Source of the DNA: Glebionis coronaria
Taxonomy: Eukaryota > Streptophyta > Magnoliopsida > Asterales > Asteraceae
Assembly (NCBI GenBank): GCA_025667525.1
Contig: CM046876.1
Coordinates: forward strand, 21,663,224 to 21,727,223
Length of the DNA: 64,000 nt
Direction of reading: 5' to 3'
Positions 23,469-35,024 of the stretch are shown here, piece by piece. The number at the start of each line of letters is the position of its first letter. The first letter of the stretch is position 1. A program made the translations under genes and the position numbers. The notes under the pieces are model-generated. The model was not told the DNA's origin, ran no database searches, and saw only the letters and a program-made list of their open reading frames with translations.

Positions 23469-24652
23469 GAATAATAGGTACCCTGTTTAAAATAGGAGCC
23501 AAATATATAGGAGAAGAAAATGCATGTGATTGGCCCAAAAATAGGCAAGTATTTTCAAAATGTAATCATGAAAATATTGAAAAAGAATAAGTGTATCTCA
23601 TGCATTAAATGAAAGTTATCTGCTCCCAAAATTACGGCCTAAAAATATGTCAAAAAGTAACTGGGTAGGTCCCATTGAGTGTCAACGGTCAAAAATAACC
23701 CATCAACGCCCAACGACTATTTTCTTGTCAACGTTTTCCTAAGCCATGTCAGCGTCTAAATTGGTCACAACAACGCTTGGAAAAATACTTGTCAGCGTCC
23801 AAAAATAAAAATGTTTAAAAATGAAAAATGACCTTAACAAAGTAATTTATCCTAGAGAAGATAACCAAAAAGTTGATAATTATTATAGGGCGGCAAGCAC
23901 TGTCCAGTTATGCACATTGCTTATGCAAGATAGACATAACAGTCCTCTAGTGTCCCTTGCTAACCAAAACTCTTAACAACGAAGTTACCTTATAAAATCC
24001 CTTGTTACTCCCAGGTAAATCCCATGACAAAATCATTCCCTAGTCTCCCAACAGACCACAACCAATTCTAGGCCAAAAATGTCTTGGCAGCATGCATAGT
24101 ATATCAACTTTGCATGCTACAGTGCCTCATGATTTAGTAAAACTAACTCATACTCACCTGTGGACACAATCTAGAATTGTGATAAGAGTATCATATGGAT
24201 ACCCAAACATCCTAAAGGTTCCTAAAACCTCCCCTTAAACTATGATACATATGTTGCTAAAATATGCATAAACATAAAAAAGTTATGTCAAGATAGGAAT
24301 TAAAAATTCCAACCATCATCCATAAATAAAAACATGTCCAAATGCTTCTCCAATGATCCATAAGCAACTCTGTATCCAATGGTATACTGCTAACACCACC
24401 TGCATATTTAGATTGAAAACCACAAAACTAACATTGTTGCTGACAACGCCCCGATAACACATAACAGCGTTGAGGGAAGCTTTGTCAGCGTTAGACAAAT
24501 ATATTGCTGACAACATCACAAAAACACTTATCAGTGTTCAAGCAACCTTTTTCATTGTTAGAAAAATATAGTGGAAAATCTAAATCCTCAAAAAGGCCAA
24601 TAACAATGCATTATCCTGTACATACTTTTACAAAAAGACTCCAAAACACATA
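23469..24652 (-). other. Copia-2 spacer between pol and extra ORF, two motif arrays
   Basis: 1.2 kb without a credible ORF. Motif arrays lie at 23681-23800 (starts 23681, 23702, 23727, 23748, 23769, 23791) and 24442-24539 (starts 24442, 24463, 24484, 24509, 24530). Most spacings are 21 bp even though the DNA is non-coding, which argues that the phasing is not only a reading-frame constraint. Confidence 0.75.
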
Positions 24653-27600
24653 TTATGTGAGATTGATCATTCCAATACTTGTTACCAAGTATTGAAACCT
24701 CCCAACATCAAAAGGTTTAGTTAGTAAATCTGACACATTATCCTTTGTGTCAACCCTATATGGTTGTATTAAACCCTTTTCAAAACAATCTCTTATAAAA
24801 TGGTGTCTAATTTCTATGTGTTTAGTTTTAGAATGATGTACATGATTCTTAATAATGCATAATGTGCTGTTATTGTCAACAAATATCTTGGTATGCATGA
24901 AATTATACCCATAGTCTAACAACTGGTTCTAAATCCACAAAACTTGTCCACAACAAGCAGCTGCAGCCACATACTCAGCTTCAGTTGTAGAATTAGCCAC
25001 CACTGTTTGTTTCTTGCATTGACAAGAGATCAACCTGCTCCCAAGAAACTGACATCCACCAGTTGTGGATTTTCTACCAAACTTATCACCTCCATAGTCA
25101 CTGTCTGAATATGCAATAAGCTCCAATGGTGAATCCTTTGGGTACCACAAACCAAGACTAGGATAGCATCTTAGGTACCTAAAGATCCTCTTCACAGCAT
25201 AAAGGTGACATTCCTTAGGAGTCACTTGATGGCGTGCACAAGCACACACAGCAAACATGATGTCAGGTCTGGAGGCTGTAAGATACATCAATGATCCAAT
25301 CATGGATCTATAGTGCCTGACATCAACATCTTTCCCATCTCCAATCTTTCCCCAAGGGTGTTCTCTATCCAGAGGAGTAGTATCCCTCTTTTCATGTGGA
25401 GAAAAGCCAAACTTCTTCAAGATCTCTGCCACATACTTATCCTGGGAGATGAAGATACCATCTTCTTTCTGCTGGACTTGTAAACCAAGAAAGAAGTTCA
25501 TCTCCCCCATAACACTCATCTTGAATTTGTCTATCATAAGTTTGGAGAAATCCTCACTCATCTTTGGATCAGTAGACCCAAAAATGATGTCATCAACATA
25601 GACCTGAACAAGCAACACATCCTTACCTTTCTTCTTTGTAAATAGTGTTTGATCTATGGTGCCCCTCTTGAATCCATTGTCCACTAAATAAGTAGACAAA
25701 GTACCATACCATGCTCTAGGGGCTTGATGAAGTCCATACATAGCCTTCTTGACTCTATACAGCTTGTCTAGATTCTCTGGATCCTCAAAACCAGGAGGCT
25801 GCATCACATATACCTCCTCAACAATTGTTCCATAGAGGAAGGCACTCTTTACATCCATTTGATAGACAGTGAAGCCCATGCAGGATGCATAGGCTAGAAA
25901 GATCATGATAGCTTCAATCCTTGCAACTGGTGCAAAGACCTCCTCATAGTCTATCCCCTCCTCTTGTGTATATCCCTGAGCCACTAATCTTGCCTTGTTT
26001 CTGACCACAATACCTCTTTCATCTCTCTTTTTTCTTAGAACCCATCTTGTCCCTATAGGTCTGACATATCTGGGACAATCAACCAGCTCCCAAACATCCT
26101 GGATTGCAAATTGGTGAAGCTCATCCTGCATTGCTTCCACCCAACTTGGTTCTTTGAGAGCATCAAATATTTTCTTGGGTTCCTGTTGTGACAGAAAACA
26201 GGCAAACAAACATGCTTGCACAAGAGGGGTATCAACCTTCTTGTGAATATTGGCAATAAATCCAACAAGACCTTGATGAGATCTTCTAGTCTGAACAGGA
26301 GTCATAATATCACCAATGATCTGAGAAGTAGGGTGATTCTTCATAGTAGAAGTGAGAACTCCTCCTTCAAAAAGTCTGGTGTCCTCAATCTCATTCTCCA
26401 AGTTGCCAATATCTTCTTCTTCAGACTCTCTTTCATCAACATGAGGATGAACCTCTTCATATAAATTGGAAGGTCCACCCTGTTCAAAAGTGGAAGAGAA
26501 AAGATGTTCAGAAGTTTTGTCAACGCTTGAACCTTGGTTGTCAGCGTGGGAGCTAACAACGCTTGAACTGTTGTTGTCAACGTCTGAGCCATCAACGTCT
26601 GAATTGGTCTTTTCAGCGCTAGATTTGCCTTTTTCAGTGCCTAAAGGACCATGCATGTTGTTATCTCGTGGTACTTGGGGACCACCATTATCTTTTCCAG
26701 CAGCAGCACCAGCAAAAGCATCCGTCCATATGGGGATTGTAACATATTCTTGTATGGGAGATGACTTTTCTGCTTGTGATCCAACCTTTTCATGAACCTG
26801 TGTACCTGAAACATCAACAACTTGTTCTTCCACAACATTTGACGTTACCTTCACAATGTCTGGATTAGTGCCAGGCATATAATTTAAAGTTCTAGATAAA
26901 GGTTCCAAGTCAAACAACCAATTTGGACCACTTTCAGGATCACTAGGTTTACTCTCTAAAAACCTAACATGTACTCTTTCAAGAATACGTTTTTCCTTTT
27001 TAAGATAAACCCTATATCCCCTGCTCTGCACTAGATACCCCATGAAGTAGCCTTCATCACCTTTTGCACTAAATTTACCTAAGGCATCACTAGTATCTAA
27101 AACTACTACATGACAACCAAAAGGTCTAAGAAAACCAATATTAGGTTTTCTTCCTCAAAGTAACTCATAAAGTGTTTTGTTCTGTATTTTGTTGACCAAT
27201 GCTCTATTTTGAACATAGCAAGCTGTATTAACAACCTCAGCCCAAAAGGCTATTGGGAAATGAGCATCAGCCAACATGGTTCTGGCTGCTTCAATTAGGG
27301 TTCTATTTTTCCTTTCTGCAAGCCCATTTTGTTGAGGGGTTCTGGCAATACTAAATTGCCTAGTAATTCCTTTCCTGGCACAAAAATCATCTAACACTTT
27401 ATTCCTAAATTCACCACCATTATCACTCCTAAGCATTTTAACTTCATTGCCTGTTTTCTTCTCAATCTGAGTGATAAAATCAATTAAAGTGTCAGCTGTA
27501 TCACTTTTCATAGCTAAAAAGAAGGTCCAAGTAAACCTAGAAAAGTCATCTGTGATGACAAAGCAGTAGGACTTACCATTCAAACTTTCTATATTGGTTG

Positions 27601-28281
27601 GACCAAAGAGGTCCATATGAAGCAAGTGAAGAGGTCTAGTACTAGAGTGCACCTGTTTGGACTTGAATGAGACCTTGTGCTGCTTGCCTTTAAGACATGC
27701 AACACAAGAGTGGTCATTGTGGAAGGCCTTTTCAGGCAAACCATCAACCAAGCCAAGTCTCACAAGTCTGTTTATATTTTTAAAATTTATGTGCCCTAGT
27801 CTCCTGTGCTATAAATTACTTTCATCTACTGAAGCTTTAGCATAAAAACAAGACATATTGTTATTCATTCTAATCCCATTCAGATTCACATTGTATATGT
27901 CTTTATGCCTAGGTGTTCTATAGTCAATATATTTCTCATCAGGGATCTTATAGTCCTTGCTTAACACCAAACATTCAGTATCAGTATATGGTTATCACAA
28001 ACTTGTGATACACTAAAAAGATTGTAATCAAGTTCCTTTACCAGAAATACGTTCTCAAAATGCAAGTTCTTGGTGAGAAGTGTTCCTTTGCCTGTGATAG
28101 TACCATATCCGCCTCCAAAGTAAACCTTATCACCATCCTTAATGGGAGTGAAGTTAGTTAAATAATCTTCCTTCCCTGTCATGTGCCTTGAGCATCCACT
28201 ATCCCAATATCCAAAATCATTGACCTGTCTTTGAATGCCCTGCACATAAAGAAAACAAGTTAGTTTTCTTTGGGAATCCAA
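24653..28281 (-). pseudogene. pol: Copia-2 pol: protease, integrase, RT, RNase H
   Basis: Protease DSGCSRHMTG (near 28200) is intact. A frameshift near 27995 breaks the region before the integrase zinc domain. The integrase has HMDLFGP, LRSDNGGEF and QQNGLAERKNRTL with the D, D and E residues. RT has [13 protein letters not shown] (about 25865) and YVDDIIFG (about 25590). RNase H has AYSDSDYGG and STTEAEYV. In-frame stops: TAG 27811-27809 (a Trp site by family comparison), TGA 27157-27155, TAG 24931-24929 (a Gln site). The RT frame 27043-24929 is open for 704 codons. A motif array falls in the linker between integrase and RT. Confidence 0.9.
26519..26642 (-). repeat. Phased motif array 4 (pol linker)
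   Basis: Seven units start at 26519, 26540, 26555, 26576, 26591, 26612 and 26633: spacings 21, 15, 21, 15, 21, 21. The encoded linker reads repeated SAEK, SDVD, SSVDK segments, located between the integrase end and the RT where Copia polyproteins tolerate variation. Confidence 0.92.
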
Positions 28282-28540
28282 GCCTTGGAAGACTGGGATT
28301 CATCTGGTTGTTCAACAAGAACAGACTTAGTTCTCATAACAAACCCATGTTCATCCCTCTTTGGATGAAATACCCAGTTAACCCCAATAGGTTTTGTAAT
28401 GACCTTTGAAATGTAATTAAATCTGTTGTAGGTCATTGAAATCCCATTATCATTAGGGTTTTGATCTTTCTTTGGTCTCCATGTTAAGCTTGAAGAAGCT
28501 TTAGACCCCTTACCCTGTGGTTGCAAATATTTAATGTCTG

Positions 28541-28603
28541 GTCACGTTTCTGTCAGCGTTGGATTTGATCTTGTCAACGCTGACATTTCCCTTGTCAGCG
28601 TTG
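28541..28603 (-). repeat. Phased motif array 5 (gag)
   Basis: Units at 28541 (GTCACGTTT, apparently missing one A), 28552, 28573 and 28594; the last two spacings are 21. The missing base in the first unit coincides with the gag frameshift. Confidence 0.8.
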
Positions 28604-28752
28604 AACCTAGGGTTTGCTACAGAAACCCATTTCCTATTAGACCAAGTATTTTTCTTTTGAAATGGTCTTTGTCCATGAGTGTTAGACCCTCTAGTGAAGA
28701 ATGGGGCAGGTCTAACAACTTGTGGACTTTGCTGCACACAAGGTTTGGGTCT

Positions 28753-28795
28753 GATAACGTTTGACTTTCTAACAACGTTGACTTTGGGAGCGTTG
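28753..28795 (-). repeat. Phased motif array 6 (gag)
   Basis: Three weaker units (GATAACGTTT, AACAACGTTG, GGGAGCGTTG) start at 28753, 28771 and 28786. Confidence 0.6.
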
Positions 28796-30189
28796 ACACA
28801 CTTATATGCTAAATGTGAAAAGCTACCACAAGTGTAACAGGTTTTTCTAGACACAACCCTAGGTCTAGAAGAGATGAAGCCTGTTCCATCATTGCTAACT
28901 TGGCTCTTAGGTGACCTAGTATTCCTATACATCTCTGTATACTTAATGCTAGGTTTTCTAATAGTGTTTGAGCCAAGGTCAACAGCTTTACCAGTGATTG
29001 GGATTGTAACCTTAATGGGAGTTGACTCATTAGGACTTTCACATAGCAAGCCACCCTTAACAAATAAGGTAGGGTTATCTTTCTTCCATTCATTCAAGTC
29101 ATTCAACTTTTGTTGATAATCTTCAAGTGGGGTGACAATTCTTGGTGGAGGAATGAATTCCTCCTCTTGGAGTTCTGGCAAACCAGTCCAAGATAGGTCC
29201 TTTTGTTGGACACCATAGAAGTCACCAGCTGGTGGTGGAACCACAGAGTAGTCTTTCATCCCAATCCCAGTCATGTCCTTAGGATCCCTTTGTTTACTCA
29301 CACATTCTCCTAGGGTTTATGTGGCTTTATCAAATCTCTGGATTTTAAGGCCAACATTATCTTTGTTTTTAATGGCTTCATCTAACTTAGCCTGTAACTC
29401 ACCATTAACCCTTTCCATGATACTCCTAATATCATTACTAGCATTCAACTCATGTTTTAAGATATTTATTTTATCTTTTAAGTCAAATTCCATTTTCTTG
29501 TATTCAGAAACTGTCTTCTCAGTTTCAGTGAGAGCCAGTTGGTAATTAGACAGTTTGTATCTTTCAGTACTCACATCATCTAATAATCTTAACACCTCTT
29601 TGTTAAGTTTCTCAGTGTTTAACCTACAACCCTTACTACAAAAAGCATCATCGTATACCTCATTATCAGATGAAGAGGAGGAGTGTGCCATGAGAGCATA
29701 TTGAACATGCTCTTCTTCTTCTATCTCAGCAACCAAAGCTTTATCCTCTTCCACATCCTTAGCCAGATAGCTCCAATCCCATCCCATACCGTCAATTCCT
29801 TGAACTGCAACCATAGCTTTAGGATCCTAAGCCTTAACAATTTGGCTTGAAGGTTTTCCAGCATCAGATCTTCTAGGAGATCTTCATTCCCTCATGAAGT
29901 GCCCCATACGATGACAGTTGTAGCACTCAACTTTGGATTTATCAAATCCAGCTGTGTCCTTTGCATTGAAGGTCATTTTCTTCTTAAACCTTCTGTTCCA
30001 CCTGTTTGCTCTTATACTAGCAAGAGCTATGTTCCACTTAATATCCATCTCTTCCAAGTGGTCATCACTTATCTGCTCAAGGTCCTCATATGTAATCACT
30101 GAACCATTGGGCAAAGAAGCAATATAAGCACATACAGTATCCAGATCTAAACCAGCAGGTTTTACTCTTGGTGAGTCACTTTTGTATGT

Positions 30190-30235
30190 GTCAGCGTCTG
30201 AGTATGAGGCGTTGACAGGACATGTTCCAGCGTTG
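30190..30235 (-). repeat. Phased motif array 7 (gag)
   Basis: Three units (GTCAGCGTCT, TGAGGCGTTG, TCCAGCGTTG) start at 30190, 30205 and 30226: spacings 15 and 21. They sit in the flexible region before the first zinc knuckle. Confidence 0.65.
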
Positions 30236-31136
30236 ACACATGATGATCCAATAACTGGATGCATGTAAGAGTCCTTCTGATTGAATTGACCTTCACTATG
30301 AGAAAAGAAGGCCATGTTACTGTTGGTAGACTTGCTTCCATGCTCTAAGAGAGTTTCATCTTCCAACAGTCTCAGTTTGTTGTAGATATCATCAAAAGTG
30401 GAACTTTTGTGAGTGTTGTTGGCAAGTATAGATCTTGCCTCAATCTTCCACGCCTCACCAAGACTTTTAAGAAAAGTGGCATTGATGTCAACATTACCAA
30501 GTTGTGTCCCCATAAAGGACAATTTGCTTGTAATGTCAAGCAATCTACTTCTCACACTGCTGAGCTTCTCATTAGTTTGAGCCTTGAAGACAGCATAATC
30601 ATGCATGAGTTGATTCTTCTTCTCTTCCTTAGTATCTTCATTGCCACCATATGCAACTTCAAGAGCTGCCCAAAGGTCTTTAGCAGATTCATAACCTCTG
30701 TATTTATGCTGGTTCTCTTGTCCTAAAGAGAGTTTCAGAATATTTAGGGTTTTCATGTCAACCCTTTTCTTTGCTATGTCTTCACCAGACACAGCTCTAC
30801 CATCATCAGGCTTTTCTTTCTTATTTGCTTCAGAACATCCAGCAACAGCTGCTCTTCTAGCAATAGCATCAACAATCTTTTGGGCTTTCTTGAATGTGTT
30901 TCCATATTCAATAATCTCCCAGAGTGTGTAGTCATAGATCCCTAGATATTGCTCAAAGTTTAATTTCCACAATTCAAAGTTGGTTGCATCAAGCATGGGA
31001 ATCTTGATGTTTGGTAAAGGTGAGGAGGAGGAGGTTATTTCTGGATTTGACATGATGTTGTTAGGGTTTTGAGAAAATTAGGGTTTTGGTGATTTTTAGG
31101 GTTCTTGTGTTCTTTAAGATCAAAAGTTCCTCAACA

Positions 31137-31149
31137 GGCTCTGATACCA
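31137..31149 (-). promoter_or_regulatory. Copia-2 primer-binding site (initiator tRNA-Met)
   Basis: TGGTATCAGAGCC on the minus strand, two bases after the 5' LTR end. Confidence 0.92.
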
Positions 31150-31151
31150 CT

Positions 31152-31668
31152 TGTTGATCCCAAACTTAGATCGATTTAGCTTTATGTATACGAGATTAGA
31201 TCAAGTAATACACTTAGAGAAACCTTTGTATATGTATATGACAATCTAAGTGTTACGCGGAATTAACACTTAAACAAGAACACACAAGATATAAACAAAC
31301 TTTCACTTTGATTAATGATATCAAACTTGCTTATAATGAAAGTAGTTTACGTATGAAAACTTATATTGAACATTAACCTAAAGGTCTTCTTTTATAGACA
31401 CAAGAAGCCTTGTACAATAATCTATGTATCAACTATTCTAGGTAAAGATAAATATAGAAAATACATTTGTGTTCCTATCTTTACTAGAAGTAATCTAGAA
31501 TACAATAAACTCGTAGATTATATCTTTCCATCAGTGCTTGTCTTCAATGTATCAACGCTTGACTTTGTCTTGTCAACGCTTGAGCTGTCAGCGTTTGTAT
31601 TACTCCTGTCAACGCTTGTTTTACTCTTGTCAGCGCTCAAGTAGACTGGCTATAATTTATTCCCAACA
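31152..31668 (-). repeat. Copia-2 5' LTR (517 bp)
   Basis: Same length and ends as the 3' LTR. The TATA box TATAAAA is at 31396-31390. Motif array 8 (units at 31551, 31572, 31587, 31608, 31629; spacings 21, 15, 21, 21) is identical to that of the other LTR and lies in U3 upstream of the promoter. Confidence 0.95.
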
Positions 31669-31673
31669 GTTAT
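31669..31673. repeat. Target-site duplication of Copia-2 (right)
   Basis: GTTAT, identical to 19691-19695. Confidence 0.95.
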
Positions 31674-33537
31674 TTTGTATGTTCATTTTATATAAATAAA
31701 ACTTAGGATAAAATAATTAATTACTTAATTATTCATGTATATGTAAATTAATTAAAACTTAGCTTAATTAATTTACATCATTTTAAGGTAAAGTTTAATT
31801 ACATTAATCATGCAATATTATTAATTAATAATAACTTATGATAACTTGTAATATCATTATTAATTAATAATTATAAATTAAGCCTAAGTATTTAATTATT
31901 ATTAAACTTTACAATATAATTATACATGACATATTATAAGCTTATTGAAACTATATGTTATATCATTTAATTATTTAACAAGCCTATGATTAATTATGAA
32001 AATACCTTAATAATGGAAATATGTTAAATGTGGAAATATAATAAATATGGTAACATGATAATTATAGAAATATACTAACTATGATAACATGATAATTATG
32101 AAAACATACTAAATATGGTAACATGCTATTTATGGAAACATGCTAAATACGGAAACTTTCTATTTTTGGAAACTTACTAACTATGAAAACTGTCTATTTT
32201 TAGAAACTTACTATTTTTGGAAAGTTACTATATATAGAAACCTGCTATTTTTGGAAAGTTAGTATATATAGAAACCTGCTATTTTTAGAAAGTTACTCAT
32301 TATGTTATAATAAGCACCATAACACTGAAAACATGAAATACATGAATCTAAAATACATGAAACACTAAGAAACACATGATTAAACATGGAATAATAAAAC
32401 AAGACAAGAACAAGTATAATAAGTATGAACACGTCAAGTAAACTAAATAACAAGTATGTATAAGTAAAACATACACTTATTCATGTCCCTTTATTATGTA
32501 GCTATTGTGAAGTCGGAGTGATCTTCCGCGTTCATTTTCGTCTGCATTTAATGGACATAAGGTACGGATATTCCGTCCTTCAATAAGGACACTCTCTTCC
32601 TACATTTGGATTCCCCGTTTGCAGCCATTTGTTTTCCCCAGTAGTTTACGTGTCTTAAACACATTCAGTATATGTTATGTTTATTTTAGATTGCTTGAGC
32701 TATATACATGCATGCCAGTTTCACCTAGTTATGGGGGTTCCATAACCATAGCACTGGAGGCACCGGTGTTATGACTCTTCTGCGGTGAGAGGGATTGCTC
32801 GCAGCGTCCCTTTACAGTATTTGGCCTTTGTTATTATTATCATGTGGGGAGAATGGGTGCATCCTAGGATAAGTTAGTAAGATTTCATGGTAACCTCGGT
32901 GTGTGCCTTATATTCGTTACAGGAGCTGATCCCTCCACTCATATTATACAATAATTAGAGGCAACCCCTCTGATTGCATGATGAGGTCACCCCTCTAAGT
33001 ATTCATGCACGTTGATATAACATGACCTATATGGGCTCCGGGCATATTTAAAATATAGTTCTCAGAATAAACTAAACATAAGTCTTTTCAGAAATATAAA
33101 CAGGTATTATAAGCTTAAACCAGGTTTTCCATGACATACACTTATTCTGTTGTTATTCATTTCATTTCATTACTTGCTTATGTTTATGCTTTACATATCC
33201 ACACACTTAGCGTATTGCTCAGCCGTATTTTCTTTCCATGTCCCAATACGGCAGGTACTAAAGGGCAAAGCTAGGAAACAAGAGTACGTGCATGGAATGG
33301 AGGCGCCTAGTATTCTTTCTCTTTTAATGCATCTACATTCTTTTGCTTTGCTAGGCATTGTTTAGTCCTTTCCTTACATTCTATACATATGCATTTGTGT
33401 GTGGAGCGTATTTGCAACCGATGTTTGTTTCCGGTTTCCTTTATGGTCATTTAATGTTTTAGACATTTACCTTGCATGCTTTGATGACACGTCATAATTA
33501 CTACGTAACGGTTCATTTATCCAAATGGGTTGTTACA
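31674..33537 (+). repeat. Tekay 5' LTR, second part
   Basis: Continues the LTR after Copia-2 and aligns with about 39964-41842. Between 32000 and 32300 short degenerate units (CTATTTTTGGAAAC and TTACTATATATAGAAACC types) repeat about every 20 bp; the same is found at 40290-40590. It ends GGTTGTTACA just before the primer site. No gene is seen. Confidence 0.9.
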
Positions 33538-33541
33538 ATTA

Positions 33542-33558
33542 TGGTATCAGAGCCAAGG
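33542..33558 (+). promoter_or_regulatory. Tekay primer-binding site (initiator tRNA-Met)
   Basis: TGGTATCAGAGCCAAGG, a few bases after the 5' LTR end. Confidence 0.92.
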
Positions 33559-33940
33559 TTTCGACCTGTAGGATCTTAAAGTTGACTTGTGACTAGTGGG
33601 TAGTCATCAGTGTCTTCCTAAAACAGATAGTATATTTTACTCATTTCATTTCATGCACCATCATTGTTTTATGTTAATTTTTTTGACTAAGTAATGGTTG
33701 GTACATGACTGGCCATATTTAGTCGCATGTGCTTTTCATTCGTATTTTATTTTGTGAACCGTCCCATAGGTGTTCACCTTTGCTCATGTCAATTTTGTTA
33801 TGCGGACCGACCCATAGGCGTCCACTATTGCTAATGGTTATTTTCGTTGGCTATGCCTTCATAAACTCTTCATGCATTCCTTATGTTTAACCCATGTTCT
33901 AATTAGCTTAATCATTTCATTTCCTCTTTTAAACTGTCAG
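33559..33940 (+). other. Tekay leader ending in an acceptor-like site
   Basis: 382 bp without a gene, with a duplicated short segment (CGTCCCATAGGTGTTCAC and GACCCATAGGCGTCCAC, about 33762 and 33810). It ends TTTTAAACTGTCAG directly before the gag ATG at 33941, which looks like a 3' splice site. No matching donor could be chosen. Confidence 0.45.
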
Positions 33941-34656
33941 ATGGTCATGACACGTGAACAGGAACTGGCTGCAGCTGTCCAAGCAACTCTACAAGCTATG
34001 CTTCCACAAATCAGGAATCAGATCCGGACTGAATACCATAACATCCCGAATCAGAACCACACTCCTCCTCCTCTACCGGTTACTTTACACACTTGGCTTG
34101 GGAGGTTTAACAAGCAGAAACCTCGATCTTTTGAGAGAGCTGAGATATCATCTGATGCGGAAAACTGGATTTCGCATATGGAGAAAATTTTCGATGTTAT
34201 GGGATGTGAAGGAAACTAGAAGGCAAGGTTGGCTTTCTATAAGTTTGAAGGAGATGCCTTAGCTTGGTGGAGGGCATACAAGCTAGCAAATAAAGGTGAT
34301 GTTTGGTTAGATGCTTTGACTTGGGACCAATTTAACACTCTGTTTCATGGTCAGTTCTTTCTGACATCTGAGTAAGAAAGGCTCAAGAGGGAATATCATT
34401 CCATTCATTAAAGAATTAGAGAGACTAGCACTGAGTTTATGTAGAGGCTTCTTAGGTTGGTTGGATTTCTAGGCGCTACTGCGGGTACTGCTGAAGAGCA
34501 AGAAAAGCACTTTCGATGGGCTTTTCACTCCACGACTGCAGATCGTTTACTTAGTTCTACTTACACTAATGTGGCACAAGTTAATGATGCAGCACGTAGC
34601 TTGGAAATGGTGCATGAGCGAGATGACTACGAGGAACAAGCTCGTCTAGAGAATAG

Positions 34657-34747
34657 GTATAAATTTCAGTCATTAAGCGTTATGATTTTATTCCAATCTT
34701 TATGTTCATTTATACCTTTGTCCTATCCAGTTGTATCTTTCATACAG
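34657..34747 (+). other. Intron-like segment A in Tekay gag (91 nt)
   Basis: Begins AG|GTATAA and ends TTTCATACAG|AA. The flanking gag protein (ending ARLEN, resuming GGDRSQPA) is recognisable, while the intervening 30 residues are hydrophobic and out of character. Removing exactly this segment shifts the frame by one base, so a small later indel at the junction must be assumed. Confidence 0.45.
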
Positions 34748-34884
34748 AAGGGTGGAGACCGGTCCCAACCGGCCACTCAGCAGAATGCCAACAAGGGGCA
34801 CAGTCAATCTAATGACCGCTACGGATCCGACAGGCGGAACGATAATGACAATTACCGTAACAATGCCAGCCAGTCCAACAACAG

Positions 34885-34959
34885 GTTCCTAAATTCTTAA
34901 ACTTTTCTATGATAAGGTGTTCTATGTTTTACATAATAACATCTTAGCATCATAAACAG
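34885..34959 (+). other. Intron-like segment B in Tekay gag (75 nt)
   Basis: Begins AACAG|GTTCCT and ends ATAAACAG|GAAC. It contains an in-frame TAA (34898-34900). Joining the flanks keeps the frame perfectly and gives SQSNNR followed by NSASGRDQ, the expected polar nucleocapsid style. Confidence 0.65.
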
Positions 34960-35024
34960 GAACTCTGCGAGTGGGCGTGACCAGAATGCTAAAGGTCAAC
35001 AGCCCAACAACTCGTCTTCATCTG

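Larger units (their letters stand above)
28260..31053 (-). pseudogene. gag: Copia-2 gag with two zinc knuckles, broken
   Basis: Starts MSNPEITSSSS at 31053, about 80 bp after the primer site. The capsid-like part has FELWKLNFEQYL and LWAALEVAYGG. The first knuckle, CYNCHRMGHFMRE, is followed by TGA (29886-29884) exactly where the last Cys belongs. A glutamate-rich and coiled-coil section (29814-29317) follows, then a second, complete knuckle CYTCGSFSHLAYKC (near 28830). Other breaks: TAG 29829-29827, TAA 29319-29317 and a one-base frameshift near 28541 inside a motif unit. The frame is otherwise continuous from 31053 to 28541, so the copy was once a long single ORF. Confidence 0.85.
19696..31668 (-). 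mobile_element. Copia-2: 12.0-kb Copia element with an extra ORF and phased motif arrays
   Basis: A complete minus-strand Ty1/Copia element with 517-bp LTRs (TGTTG...CAACA), initiator tRNA-Met primer site, gag, protease, integrase, RT, RNase H, a 1.2-kb spacer, a long extra ORF and a polypurine tract beside the 3' LTR. I count about 14 differences between the LTRs (under 3%), so it is fairly young. Even so it has at least eight stop codons and two frameshifts. A short TCA(A/G)CG motif recurs in ten arrays across the element. The lineage (Tork-like or Sire-like) is unresolved. Confidence 0.93.

Noticed and set aside
19696..31668. CRISPR-like interpretation of regularly spaced motifs
   Set aside because: Units are about 8-10 bp with 21-bp spacing in a eukaryotic retrotransposon, without direct repeats of CRISPR size or cas genes.
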